A DNA stretch of 64,000 bases, taken from positions 46,494,080 to 46,558,079 of the forward strand of contig NC_089227.1 of the NCBI RefSeq assembly GCF_963924675.1, given 5' to 3'. The notes beneath the pieces are model-generated. The model searched no databases. It was not told where the DNA came from and was given only the letters and a program-made list of their open reading frames with translations. This stretch comes from Phocoena phocoena. Lineage: Eukaryota > Chordata > Mammalia > Artiodactyla > Phocoenidae. The number at the start of each line of letters is the position of its first letter. The first letter of the stretch is position 1. Shown in pieces: positions 33,495 to 45,600 of the stretch. The position numbers were made by a program, and so were the translations under genes.

Positions 33495-33530
33495 AAGACT
33501 ACACTGTAAAAAAAAAAAGACTACACTGTA
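33495..33530. mobile_element. Probable poly(A)-only retroinsertion with 14-bp duplication
   Basis: 'aagactacactgta' occurs at 33495-33508 and again at 33517-33530, separated only by A residues (run of A at 33508-33518). This is the layout expected if target-primed reverse transcription copied only a poly(A) tail. A tandem duplication with A-run expansion is the alternative. Confidence 0.5.
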
Positions 33531-33789
33531 CTTCATCAGAGAAGATCACCTTGATCAGGTGTGATGGACCAAAGGGATAAATAGCCACTGGGACAGTCAA
33601 ATCCACACTCCCAAGCCAGGGCATAGCAGGGGCCTGATGTGGTTTATTTAAAGGGCAGCACAACACAATGGAACATGATTGGTCAAGGGTCTGGTATATG
33701 CAACGTTAAGGGTTAGGGGTTAAAGAGATAAAGATGAACACAACACATGCCTGCTATTAAGGAAGACGAAAGTACTAACTTGAAACCTT
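33531..33789. other. Unassigned non-coding sequence
   Basis: Nothing recognised. Confidence 0.3.
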
Positions 33790-33975
33790 ATTTAATTTGG
33801 TTTTTATAAGAATCTAGTAGGGTAGACAGAGCAGTTCTATAAACCCCATTTACAGATAATGAACCTAAGGCTCAAAGTGATAAGTGATGTGATCAAGTCT
33901 TACCCTGAGTGAGGTCTGGAGCTGGGACTTGGCTCTGAGTCCTGGGCTCTTACTACTAAATCACCCTGCATCTGG
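33790..33975 (-). repeat. MIR SINE (antisense)
   Basis: 'aaccccatttacagataatg', 'ctaaggctcaaagtgataag' and 'gagctgggacttggctctga' match antisense MIR. Confidence 0.75.
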
Positions 33976-34151
33976 CTCCATCTTTAGACAACTGGAAAAA
34001 AGGAAGCCTTCCTTCAAACCTAATCCTGAGGTATGTTAGAATTTGACAACTCTAAACTTTTAACCACTTCAATACATCATTGCAAAGATTAATAACTTTC
34101 TTTCATAAAACTGTAGTATACTCACCTGATCAAAATAGCCAGATGATCTCA

Positions 34152-34547
34152 AAACAGAAGCTCTGGGCTTCCCTGGTGGCGCAGTGGTTAAGAATCTGCC
34201 TGCCAATGCAGGGGACACAGGTTTGAGCCCTGGCCCGGGAAGATCCCACATGCCGCAGAGCAACTAAGCCCATGAGCCACACCTACTGAGCTTGCGCTCT
34301 AGAGCCTGTGAGCCACAACTACTGAGCCCGAGTGCCACAACTACTGAAGCTCGCGTGCCTAGAGCCCGAGCTCTGTAACAAGAGAAGCCACCCAATGAGA
34401 AGCCCACGCACCGCAAGGAAGAGTAGCCCCCGCTCGCTGCAACTAGAGAAAAGCCTGCACACAGCAATAAAGACCCAAGGCAGCCAAAAATAAAAATAAA
34501 TTTAAAAAAACAAAACATAAAAAACAAGCAAACAAACAGAAGCTCTG
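34152..34547 (+). mobile_element. CHR-type SINE (long form) with 14-bp TSD
   Basis: The body is 34166-34533, flanked by exact 'aaacagaagctctg' at 34152-34165 and 34534-34547. The head 'gggcttccctggtggcgcag' and B-box region 'acaggtttgagccctgg' are tRNA-Glu derived. The middle carries repeated 'cacaactactgagc' units, and the tail is A-rich with AAAC units. Confidence 0.96.
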
Positions 34548-34699
34548 CTTGCATTCACAGTACAGTTCAGGATCCAAGGATGGCAGGCTGGATCCAAGGT
34601 GCCAGGGAGATCAGAGGGTTCCTGCCCTGGGTTGGATCCTAAACAGTTTTAAGTGGCCCAGAATTAGTACGTTTACTCTCTACGGTTTATAGTTGCATC

Positions 34700-35025
34700 T
34701 GTCTTTCACCTCCTTTACCTAGATTCCTTTCAGTGAGCTTTTACTGCACTTTTGGTTCAAATGCCATTTCCTGACATCTTTGTTCATCAGAAGGTGTTGT
34801 GCCTTCATCATTGTGATCATAGTGGCACTTTTATCTTTACTTCTATTTCTAGTGAAACGATGTTTTCTACCCTGTATTACTGTTATTTATGTATATTTCT
34901 ATGTCACCTCTGAACGTAAAAGTCCTTGAAAACAGTATCTGTAATCGAATATTATGTCTTAACTAACCAGCACAGAGTCTTGAATTTGGTACGTATCCAG
35001 TTTGTTGAATAAATGAATGAATCCT
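34700..35025 (+). repeat. L2 LINE 3' part
   Basis: 'ttggttcaaatgccatttcc', 'gtaaaagtccttgaaaacag' and the 3' end 'gttgaataaatgaatgaatc' are in L2 order. Confidence 0.65.
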
Positions 35026-35429
35026 TCTCTGGTTTCCACTCACCCCTATATCTTCTTCCAAGGACTTCTGCCTGACTTGAGTCCAGTCTTATCTATAGCA
35101 GGTCTCTTTTTACTAGTTGTCCTTTTTATTTCTCCAGCTCCATGATATTTGTTTGTTTTAAGCATTTCTTGAGCCCATCTTGAGGAAAAGTTTGTAAAAT
35201 TTCCAATTCTCTCAAAATGTTACTGATGATCCAATCAAACCAGGGTTGTCATGAGTAAAGAAAAATTGCCTATCAGTATTTGAAGCAGAGATGCTTTTCC
35301 CCAGGGCCTTGAAATGCCCCAGTGAGCAAAGGCTTTAGATTTCCCTCAGTCCTGAATCTTTGGATCTACTGGAAAATTAGGAATTCCTGGCAAAATACAA
35401 CATAAGGAGAGAGATGGGAGTTGGGAGAG
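35026..35429. other. Unassigned non-coding sequence
   Basis: Nothing recognised. Confidence 0.3.
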
Positions 35430-35575
35430 ATAGTAGATCATGTAATTCAATTTCATCATTTTACATATGAAAAATAGAAGTCCAAAATGGTCACGTAATG
35501 TATCCAAACTTACCCACCTCCTTAGTGAAAGGCCCAGAACTAAAACCCAGTTGTCCTACCCACTGGTCCTCTGGG
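35430..35575 (-). repeat. MIR fragment (antisense)
   Basis: 'catcattttacatatgaaaa' and 'ggcccagaactaaaacccag' with 'cctacccactggtcctctgg' match antisense MIR. Confidence 0.6.
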
Positions 35576-36184
35576 GTATATTTTTTTTTTATCTACCATC
35601 TCATACTAATATTTTATTTCCTGTTTTTATTGGATTGGCTTGAATCCTTGAATCCTCCTCCTGTTCTCATGCCTGTCCAAAGCACTAGGCCACTGAACTA
35701 ACAGCCCAGTCCTCATGGCTCCAAGAAGCCCCATCTAGTGAGAAGGCACTCATCTCACTCCTTTGAACAGTACCATTTTCCCTACTTAGACAGGAGATCC
35801 CTATTTTAATCTGTGTGCCTGGAGTCCTACAATAACCAGCAGAGCTAAGAAATCATGCCCAGACTTATGTTGGCCAGGTAGAAACTACTCTACAACCTGT
35901 GGGTCAGGTAACATTACACTCACTCTGGCATACCTTGATTTAAGAATCAAATGGTTTTATCAGAGTCCTTTGTGATTATATTACCATCTTAGCTACCTCA
36001 TTTTTCTAGTCCTACCATCTATTTTTTAATAGAAATATGCCTTTCTCATATGTAGTTTTATATTTATTCACTTTGAGATGTGATTATTTTGTGGAATGTT
36101 ACTTGAATTTAAAAGAAAAACCTATTTATGTAAAAAGGATGAATTTATCAAATTCAATATATTAGAGCTACTAGCTCTGATCAA
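35576..36184. other. Unassigned non-coding sequence
   Basis: About 600 bp with no recognised repeat or gene. Confidence 0.33.
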
Positions 36185-36400
36185 AAGAGCCCTAGATCTG
36201 AAATCAGAAGACTGGAGTTAAAATCCAGCCCCTCACCAGTTCTGTGACTTTTGTCAATGACTGAACCTCTCTGAGCCCCAGTGTGCCCATTTGTAGAATG
36301 GAGCAAATAATCCAATGGCATAGAGTCTGGGAAGTTGAGTGAAAAGTCATTCAATGGGTCAGGTGTGCTGCCTGTTATGGTACATAGGCTCTCACTACAT
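36185..36400 (+). repeat. MIR SINE (sense)
   Basis: 'gactggagttaaaatccagc', 'agttctgtgacttttgtcaa', 'ctgaacctctctgagcccca' and 'gcccatttgtagaatggagc' follow MIR order. Confidence 0.82.
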
Positions 36401-36660
36401 TTTGACTGAATCTGAAAATGCAGGATTTTCAGGAACATAAGAGCAATTTATCAGTTTCTTTCACTGTTGCTCTGGTTTCTCTCTTCATCAGCGCTTTCCA
36501 TAATGTTTTAGAAATGCCAATTAATTTTTAAAAATCAAATTTAAATGAAATGGAAAGATATCATGGTGCATATTACCAAAAAACTTATTACATGTGTACC
36601 TCTTAAGAGCTTAGTAAAGTATTCAAGAGAAATAGATTAAATAGTTGTTAAATTCAGGCA

Positions 36661-36982
36661 GGACTTCCCTGGTGGCAGAGTGGTTAAGAATCTGCCAGCC
36701 AATGCAGGGAACACGGGTTCGATCCCTGGTCCGGAAAGATCCCACACGCCACAGAGCAACTAAGCCTGTGCGCCACAACTACTGAGCCTGCGCTCTAGAG
36801 CCCTCGAACCACAACTACTGAAGTTCGTGTGCCCTAGAGCCCACATGTCACAACTACTGAGCCTGCATGCTGCAACTACTGAAGCTGGCATGCCTATAGC
36901 CCATGCTCCGCAACAGGAGAAGCCACCACATTGAGAAGCCTACGCAGCACAACAAAGAGTAGCTCCTGCTCGCCTCAACTAG
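36661..36982 (+). mobile_element. CHR-type SINE lacking its 3' end and poly(A) tail
   Basis: The head 'ggacttccctggtggcagag' and the internal 'cacaactactgagcctg' units are intact. The element stops at 'cctcaactag', where the copy at 34166 continues with 'agaaaagcctgc' and the tail. No poly(A) and no convincing duplication are present; 'attcag' at 36652-36657 and 36993-36998 is the only candidate. Confidence 0.9.
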
Positions 36983-38509
36983 TTTGGACATCATTCAGAG
37001 AAAAACATTAAAACAGCGTGAATACAAAATCTTTCAGAGTGTATTAGAAAATAAAAAATCTACACTAAATTGAACGTTGAAGAGGTCCTGGATTCTTCTT
37101 CTTTTTTATGGGGATCAAAATGGCAGCTGAACAACCATTTTTCAGACTGAAAAAAAAGCAACATTAATGTTTTTAAATGCAATTCCAAAATAGTATTAAA
37201 GGTAATGTTATCAGTAAACACATGACCACAATCCCCATATGTTACTACAGTTTACCTTCTGCTTGTACATAGATTTCAGATAATGTTTAATCATATTTTG
37301 AATTATACTAACTCTCCCTTACATTATATTATAAATATTTTTCATTTATTTAAATGACTGCGTCATGCTGCTGAGTCTAAATTTAAGTAACTCTTCCCCT
37401 AATCCTAGACATTTATTTGAAAGGTCAATTAAATTGGGTGATTAAGAGTTGTATAAATAGTTCTTATAGATTTCATTTCAGAATTCCCCTGCATTCCCAG
37501 TCCCAGTGGCCATTTCAGTTATGCAGAGTATGACAGTGATGCGTAAAACAAAGAGAAGTAGAAGATAAGCCCCTAAAACTACTATTATGGTGGGGGGTGG
37601 GGGGCAGGGAAGAGCAATAGAGGTACAACAAACCAAAAACACACCTTCTTTTAATGTTTGTCTTCAGTTATTGGACTAAATGATTATTTGGTTCCCTTGT
37701 GGAGATTTATTTCATCAGCCACTTTTTCTAATTCTGTATTCCTTTTGGCCAGGTAGAAATAGACTAAAAATATGTGCAGGGAAGAATTCTGGACATATTT
37801 TAATGTGTGTCTATCTGCATTGGTTTATGTCCTGTCTTGTTATAAAAAGGATTTAAGGCAGCTCTGAAGGACTTAAGGTCTTTAACAATGCAGTTTTCTC
37901 TGTTTCTTTTTCTATTCCTAGAGCATTTCCATCAGTAATAGAAGTTGAATTATACTTCTTAGAGTCTTACCTCATATTACTAGTACATAATATTTTGATT
38001 CCTTTTTATTTTACTCTCTATAGAAATCAGCTGGACGTGAACAGTTTCATATCAACATTCAGAGGTTATTACAAATGGTCCACATTTGTCTTTGTTATAT
38101 CTCTTGTGTAATTACAGCCTGGATGGAGTATTATTTGTTCAAACTTCTGAGGTCACAGAGCAGTCTTTTCTGGTTTATGTCTGTGCTAATCAGCTAAGAA
38201 ACAGTGGTTTAAGTTATAAAAAAAAATAATAATAAAATAAAGGTAAATGTTGAAGTTTTCTGAATGCAGGCCTTGACAATAACATGCAACTAGCTGGGCT
38301 TTGGAACTCCAACTGTATAGGACTAGGACTGTCCCATTGTTTGTTGCAATGTGAGATCATTCCATCACAATATTTGCTCTATAGCTGCATGATTTTTTTT
38401 TTGTTTCTTTGTTTTAGTATTTACTGTGAGTCAACCTTTTGTATTCTGTGCAGTGGCAGAGTGGCGTTTAGGAAATGGGAGGAAAGGTATCTGATCTCTA
38501 GCAAATATA
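36983..38509. other. Unassigned non-coding sequence
   Basis: About 1.5 kb with no recognised repeat. A G-rich patch 'ggtggggggtggggggcagg' lies at about 37590-37609. The segment 37340-37450 is repeat-free and moderately complex, but nothing identifies a function. Confidence 0.33.
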
Positions 38510-38712
38510 AATCTTTGCACTTGTATGGAACTTTAGAATTGAAAGAATGTTTTCCACCTATGGCCTTCACAACAACACTGTGAGAGACATAGGAAAGGAA
38601 TGATTATCCTCATTTTATAGGAATGAAACTGAAACTCAGGTTTTGTGACTTACTCAAATCCATCACAACTAGAAAATGGAAGACAATGGGCTCCATCCCA
38701 GATATTCCTGTT
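38510..38712 (-). repeat. MIR SINE (antisense)
   Basis: 'cttcacaacaacactgtgag', 'attatcctcattttatagga' and 'ctgaaactcaggttttgtga' match antisense MIR. Confidence 0.78.
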
Positions 38713-40024
38713 CCTAATCCAACCTGCTGGATTCCACCATTCACAGCTGTAATTAAGACTTTACTAAGTAATTTCCCCCTTTGAGAGTTTTCTGTTAATT
38801 TCTAGTTGCAACTTAGTTTTACAACAATCCAGGTCAAGGACAAATCTGTGTGCTTATGAAATGACTTCTTCCTTTGATGTACCTTGACTCTCCATGGAAT
38901 GGACCCAACAATTAGTTCTGTCCCCCACTAAAGAGCTCATGTTGTTTGTTGAGATGGTACCCAATAGTGAGTGAGACTTCTCAAAGCAGCGAATAGATTG
39001 GGGCTTCCTAAATCACATCTTGAGGGTCAAGAAACATTACCCTCCCTGGCTGGTGGTAAATCTTCAACAAATTCAGGTGGCTCTTCTCCTAGGTTCCCAT
39101 ATTTCCTCTCTTCACTCAGCCAAAGTCCACATTCCTTTCCCTGTCACCACACACAGTTTGACGCCAGACCAGCGTGGCAGTTTCCTCCATCCCTTTGAGG
39201 TCACAGCCAGTGCTGCTCTGTGGACTCCCTGGCAGTGGGTATTTGGGGACAGCCACTGCCCAAGCCTTCTGCAGCAGCCCCTGAACCTTATTGACAATGA
39301 ACTTGTGTTCTCCTTGGCTCCCTGGGAGGAAGACTCATCCTGCTCAGCCCAGGCCTCCCACCAAGTGTGTTACTTGAGGCCCTCAACACAAACAGGATGG
39401 TGGTTGAGTGCTGGAAGTTACTTGACCACCATTACCTCCTCCTTGCCCCCCCCACTGCTCAGTTCAGCCAAAGATGTCAGGAACCCACATCAGAAAGGTT
39501 TGAGTTTACTGTGAAAAACTGTGAATATCTTCTAAGTTTTTTTTTTCCCCCATGCTGCTTTGAAAAGACATATGAGATAGGCCCAGTGCAAAGAGGTATT
39601 TTTGCATCTAGTCTGGGAAAAAAAAGTCCTTGCCCAAATAGCTGAGAACATTTTTATTATGAAAACCTGGGAGGAACAACTATGAGGAAGATTGATGTCC
39701 CCATCAGCAAGGTGTACTAGACAGAGGACTGAGTTCCTTGGTGGTGGTCTGTAAAATGGCCCTGAGGAAAATATGGCTGACACTGTGGGCTCGTATACAG
39801 AAAGAGAGGCCATAAAAGAGGACCCTGCCACTTCTACCCTCAGAAAATCCCACAAGAAGCAACTGCTATGGGGGACTGTTCCCAAAACAAATTCCAAATC
39901 TTGAGAGGCACCCTTAAAAAAATTAGATTTATTCCCTATATACCCATACCACCCCTATCTAGGTACTCTCACTTTTATGAGGCCTCCTCTACCATCAACA
40001 CTTATGAAACACATTGACACCCAC
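38713..40024. other. Unassigned sequence containing the longest non-L1, repeat-free open frame
   Basis: A frame of 164 codons (39020-39514, plus strand) and one of 121 codons (39532-39897, minus strand) lie here. I recognise no domain, signal peptide or repeat in either product. The region is less AT-rich than its surroundings, which favours long chance frames. I therefore do not call a gene. Confidence 0.3.
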
Positions 40025-40100
40025 ATATTCATTCCTTTATTTATTCATTCAGCACCAGACTCTTTACTAGGCAGTAGGGCCAAGTAAGACCTAACATCAA
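40025..40100 (-). repeat. L2 3' terminus (antisense)
   Basis: 'tttatttattcattcagcac' and 'cagactctttactaggcagt' match the antisense L2 3' end. Short and diverged. Confidence 0.45.
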
Positions 40101-41405
40101 GCCTTTCTGTGGGCATCCAGGATTGGGCCTGGGCAGGAACCTCTGTTCAATCAACTTCCTTTCAATTCTTATCTTTGCCTTCATTTTCCCTCTGAGATCT
40201 ATTCTCTGCCTAGTGGAATATTGGGGTGACCATATAAATTAACCAGGCTGCTATATTAACCAAGTAGTATATTTCTTCTCCCAAGTAAATTCAAACTCTT
40301 GGGTTCTTAAGAAGGCCATTCAAGAATTACCCTAATGTTAAGATCTTCAAGCAATTTGACAAATACAGGGAGGATAAGGGTATAACATGTTGGATCTATG
40401 TCCCTCAACCAATCATTGTAGTCAGTGGCTGCCTTTGTAGTTCATGCAAATGGCCAGCTCTGGTCAACAGGTTAAAACACACAAAAAAGCTCAAATTTCC
40501 TTAGGCAGAATTACTTGGTACAAATGTATCTTTTTTTATTTTCCATTATTAATGAATGTGTGTGTAAAAGTATATAAACAAATCTTTAAAATCAAGTAGG
40601 CTACAATGATATCATCAGGAAGAGAAAGTAAATAATAATACTGAGGCAGAATACCTCTCTGTAGATGTTGGGAAAATGAAGGGGAATAAACATCAGAGCT
40701 ATATCCACTCATTATTAGAATAAACTTTCTCCCAAATAGAGATTATTTGCAGAATCATAGAGGGTAATTGCGCAGGACTTCCTAACACTCAGATGAGGCA
40801 GAGTCCAAAGTATGGTACAGACTCAAGGAACTGAAAAGTTTTCAGGATCCCCTCTTTTCACGTCTCTCTAAGAGCCAAACCAACCCAGACCAATAATAGC
40901 AACTTTTTTATTAAACATTTTCTAGGGAAATTGATTTTATATGTTGTTTTATAGTCCCATTGCAGTAGTTAAAATATATGCATCATCAAAAAATATTTCT
41001 AACATCTAATTTAAAGCTCTAGATTAAACTTAAACCTGTATTCTGGGGAGGGGGAGGGGACTGAGAAGAGGTAGAATAAAGATGGAGAGAAACAATCAGT
41101 TAGCCTCTTCTTTGTTATAGCACTGGTATTCTTGAAGCCTGTGTCTAATTCCATTTATAAAAATTTCTTTTCCATCATAAGTAATTCTAGATTAATAGGT
41201 TGGTTCAAATTAGCCATTGTCTCTTCAACTTTTCTTTAAATGTGTTAATAATAACTCACAGTAGTACGGCAAATTCTAGTCACAAAGCACCTTCTTAGGC
41301 TTTATCTGTTATCCTTTCCATTTATTCAGAAGAGACTGATGGGTGCGTTGAATATTTGTGGACAGCTGTTAATTAATCCTTTCACTAACTTGTCTCATTA
41401 AGAGT
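40101..41405. other. Unassigned non-coding sequence
   Basis: About 1.3 kb with no recognised repeat. The G-rich run 'ggggagggggagggga' at about 41045-41060 has only three G4 runs. Confidence 0.33.
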
Positions 41406-42249
41406 CATGGGTTTCATAATTTGAAAAGATACATGCATCCCAATGTTCATTGCAACACTTCCATAACCAAGACATGGAAGCAACCTAAATGTCTATCGAC
41501 AGATGAATGGATAAATTAGATGTGGTACATATATACAATGGAATACTCAGCCATAAAAAAAGAATGAAATAATGCCATTTGTAGTGACATGGATGGACCT
41601 AGAGATTGTCATACTGAGTGAAGTAAGTCAGACAAAGACAAATATCATATGATATCACTTATATGTGGAATCTTAAAAAATGGTATAAATGAACTCATTT
41701 ACAATACAGAGATATAGTCACAGATGTAGAAAACAAACTTATCATTACCAAGGGGTAAAGGAGATTGGAGATAAGTTGGGAGGTTGGGATTGACATATAC
41801 ACACTATTATATATAAAATAGATAACTAATAAGGACCTGCTGTATAGCACAGGAAACTCTACTCAATACTCTGTAATGACCTATATGGGAAAAGAATCTA
41901 AAAAAGAGTGGATATGGGTATATGTATAACTGATTCACTTTGCTGTACAGCAGAAACTAACAAAAAATTGTAAATCAACTATACTCCAATAAAAATTAAT
42001 GTAAAAAAAGGAGGGCGGCTTCCCTGGTGGCACAGTGGTTGAGAGTCCGCCTGCCGATGCAGGGGACACGGGTTCGTGCCCCAGTCTGGGAAAGATTCCA
42101 CATGCCGCGGAGCGGCTGGGCCCGTGAGCCATGGCCACTGAGCCTGCGCATCCGGAGCCTGTGCTCCATAGTGGGAGAGGCCACAGCGGTGGGGGGCCTG
42201 CATACTGCAAAATAAATAAATAAAATTTAAAAAGGAGGCACAGGTTTCA
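41406..42249 (+). mobile_element. Short 5'-truncated L1 with a SINE in its tail
   Basis: The L1 body (41417-42004) runs from 'ttgaaaagatacatgcatcc' through the ORF2 end ('tcacttatatgtggaatctt') to 'actccaataaaaatt' and an A-rich tail. The 11-bp flanks 'catgggtttca' (41406-41416) and 'cacaggtttca' (42239-42249) differ at two positions and fit an eroded target duplication enclosing both the L1 and the later SINE. Confidence 0.88.
42005..42238 (+). mobile_element. CHR-type SINE (cetacean-like subfamily) with 10-bp TSD
   Basis: The body is 42015-42228, flanked by 'aaaaaggagg' at 42005-42014 and 42229-42238. The head 'ggcttccctggtggcacagt', the B-box 'acgggttcgtgccccagt' and the segment 'ggagcggctgggcccgtgag' with 'ccatggccactgagcctgcg' match a SINE subfamily that is abundant in whales and dolphins. 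It inserted into the A-rich tail of the older L1, a preferred target for this machinery. Confidence 0.95.
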
Positions 42250-42676
42250 AATTAAGCCAGTTGATTTATATTTCTAATGTCTGAAAAAGATGTGGAATTT
42301 TGAGGTGATGGCAGTAGTGTTGCTAGAAATAAGATTCTCCAGTTGTCTACATATTTTGAAAGGTGTTTATTACATAGAAGGGCAGTTTCTGTTGAAGGTA
42401 TCTCTCCCATTTGTTATAAGATAGGTTTTCCTCCTGTCCTGGAGTTTCTGTGTTTGAGAGTCTGAAACAGGAAGTCTATCATCCACACTGATTCCTACCT
42501 GCAGCTTTAACTTTCTAGAGATCAAAGTGCATCTCTTTTCTATGTTGTCAAGAGTGATAGGCCAGAGTTCAGCACCACCAAACCAGCTTTACAACAAATG
42601 CTAAAGGAACTTCTCTAGGCAAGAAACACAAGAGAATGAAAAGACCTACAATAACAAACCAAAAACAATTAAGAAA

Positions 42677-45600
42677 ATGGGAATAGGAACATACATATCG
42701 ATAATTAACTTAAATGTAAATGGATTAAATGCTCCCGCCAAAAGACACAGACTGGCTGAATGGATACAAAAACAAGACCCATATATATGCTGTCTACAAG
42801 AGACCCACTTCAGACCTAGGGACACATACAGACTGAAAGTGAGGGGATGGAAAAAGATATTCCATGCAAATGGAAATTAGAAGAAAACTGGAGTAGCAAT
42901 TCTCATATCAGAAAAAGTAAAGACTATTTCAAGAGACAAAGAGGGACACTACATAATGATCAAGGGGTCAATCGAAGAAGAAGATATAACAATTGTAAAT
43001 ATATATGCACTCAACATAGGAGCACCTCAATACATAAGGCAAATACTAACAGCCATAGAAGGGGAAACTGACAGTAACACAATCATAGTGGGGACTTTAA
43101 CACCCCACTTTCACCAATGGACAGATCATCCAAAATGGAAATAAATAAGGAAACACAAGCTTTAAATGATACATTAAACATGATGGACTTAATTGATATT
43201 TATAGGACATTCCATCCAAAAACAACAGAATACACATTTTTCTCAAGTGCTCATGGACCATTATCCAGGATAGATCATATCTTGGGTCACAAATCAAGCC
43301 TTGGTAAATTGAAGAACATTGAAATTGTATCAAGTATCTTTTCCAACGACAACGCTATGAGACTAGATATCAATTAAAGGAAAAGATCTGTAAACAATAC
43401 AAACACATGGAGGCTAAACAATACACTGCTTAATAACGAAGTGATCACTGAAGAAATCAAAGAGGAAATCAAAAAATACCTAGAAACAAATGACAATGGA
43501 AACACAACAACCCAAAAACTATGGGATGCAGCAAAAGCAGTTCTAAGAGGGAAGTTTATAGCAATACAATCCTACCTTAAGAAACAGGAAACATCTCAAA
43601 TAAATAACCTAACCTTGCACCTAAAGCAATTAGAGAAGGAAGAACAAAGTTAGCAGAAGGAAAGAAATCATAAGGATCAGATCAGAAATAAATGAAAAAG
43701 AAATGAAGGAAATGATAGCAAAGATCAATAAAACTAAAACCTGGTTCTTTTAGAAGATAAACAAAATTGATAAACCATTAGCCAGACTCATCAAGAAAAA
43801 AAGGGAGAAGACTCAAATCAATAGAATTAGAAATGAAAAAGGAGAAGTAACAACTGACACTGCAGAAATACAAAGGATCATGAGAGATGACTACAGGCAA
43901 CTCTATGCCAATAAGATGGACAACCTGGAAGAAATGGACAAATTCTTAGAAATGCACAACCTTCCAAGACTGAACCTGGAAGAAATACAAAATATGAAGA
44001 GACAAATCACAAGTAATGAAATTGAAACTGTGATTAAAAATCTTCCAATAAACAAAAGCCCAGGACCAGATGGCTTCATAGGTGAATTCTATCAAACATT
44101 TAGAGAAGAGTTAACACCTATCCTTCTCAATCTCTTCCAAAATATAGCAGAGGGAGGAACACTCCCAAACTCATTCTACGAGGCCACCATCACCCTGATA
44201 CCAAAATCAGACAAAGATGTCACAAAGAAAGAAAACTACAGGCCAATATCACTGATGAACATAGATGCAAAAATCCTCAACAAAATACTAGCAAACAGAA
44301 TCCAACAGCACATTAAAAGGATCCTACACCATGATCAAGTGGGGTTTATTCCAGGAATGCAAGGATTCTTCAGTATATGCAAATCAATCAGCGTAATACA
44401 CCATATTAATAAATTGAAGGAAAAAAACATATGATCATCTCAATGGATGAAGAGAATGCTTTCGACAATATTCAACACCCATTTATGATAAAAACCCTGT
44501 AGAAAATAGGCATAAAGGGATCTTTCCTCAACATAATAAATGCTATATATGACAAACCCACAGCCAGCATCGTCCTCAATGGTAAAAAAACTGAAACCAT
44601 TTCCACTAAGATCAGGAACAAGACAAGGTTGCCCACGCTCACCACTATTATTCAACATAGTTTTGGAAGTTCTAGCCACAGCAATCAGAGAAGAAAAGGA
44701 AATAAAAGGAATCTAAATCGGAAAAGAAGAAGCAAAGCTGTCACTGTTTGCAAATGACATGTTACTATAAATAGAGAATCCTAAAGATGCTACCAGAAAA
44801 CTACTAGAGCTAATCAATGAATTTGGCACAGTTGCAGGATACAAAATTAACGCACAGAAATCTCTGGCATTCCTATACACTAATGATTAAAAATCTGAAT
44901 GTGAAATTAAGAAAACACTCCCATTTACCATTGCAACAAAAAGAATAAAATATCTAGGAATAAACCTACCTAAGGAGACAAAAGACCTGTATGCAGAAAA
45001 TTATAAGACACTGATGAAAGAAATTAAAGATGATACAAATAGATGGAGAGATATACCATGTTCTTGGATGGGAAGAATCAACATTGTGAAAATGACTCTA
45101 CTACCCAAAGCAATCTACAGATTCAATACAATCCCTATCAAACTACCACTGGCATTTTTCACAGAACTAGAACAAAAAATTTCACAATTTGTATGGAAAC
45201 ACAAAAGACCCCGAATAGCCAAAGCAATCTTGAGAACAAAAAACGGAGCTGGAGGAATCAGGCTGCCTGACTTTAGACTATACTACAAAGCTACAGTAAT
45301 CAAGACAGTATGGTACTGGCACAAAAACAGAAATATAGATCAATGGAACAGGACAGAAAGCCCAGAGATAAACCCACTCACATATGGTCACCTTATCTTT
45401 GATAAAGGAGGCAGGAATGTACAGTAGAGAAAGGACAGCCTCTTCAATAAGTGGTGCTAGGAAAACTGGCCAGCTACATGTAAAAGTATGAAATTGGAAC
45501 AATCCCTAACACCATACACAAAAATAAACTCAAAATGGATTAAAGACCTAAATGTAAGGCTAGAAACTATCAAACTCTTAGAGGAAAGCATAGGCAGAAC

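Noticed and set aside
33700..33725. 'aagggttaggggttaaag' as telomere-like repeat
   Set aside because: Only about two degenerate units, within chance expectation.
34166..34240. tRNA-Glu-like sequence at SINE heads (also 3797, 15696, 36661, 42015, 51884, 54318, 59623)
   Set aside because: These are tRNA-derived SINE promoters with A- and B-box-like words. They lack a foldable intact tRNA and continue into SINE bodies.
37590..37612. G-rich patch as G-quadruplex
   Set aside because: Two long G runs and one G3 run do not cleanly give four separated G3 runs.
41043..41060. 'ggggagggggagggga' as G-quadruplex
   Set aside because: Only three separated runs are present.
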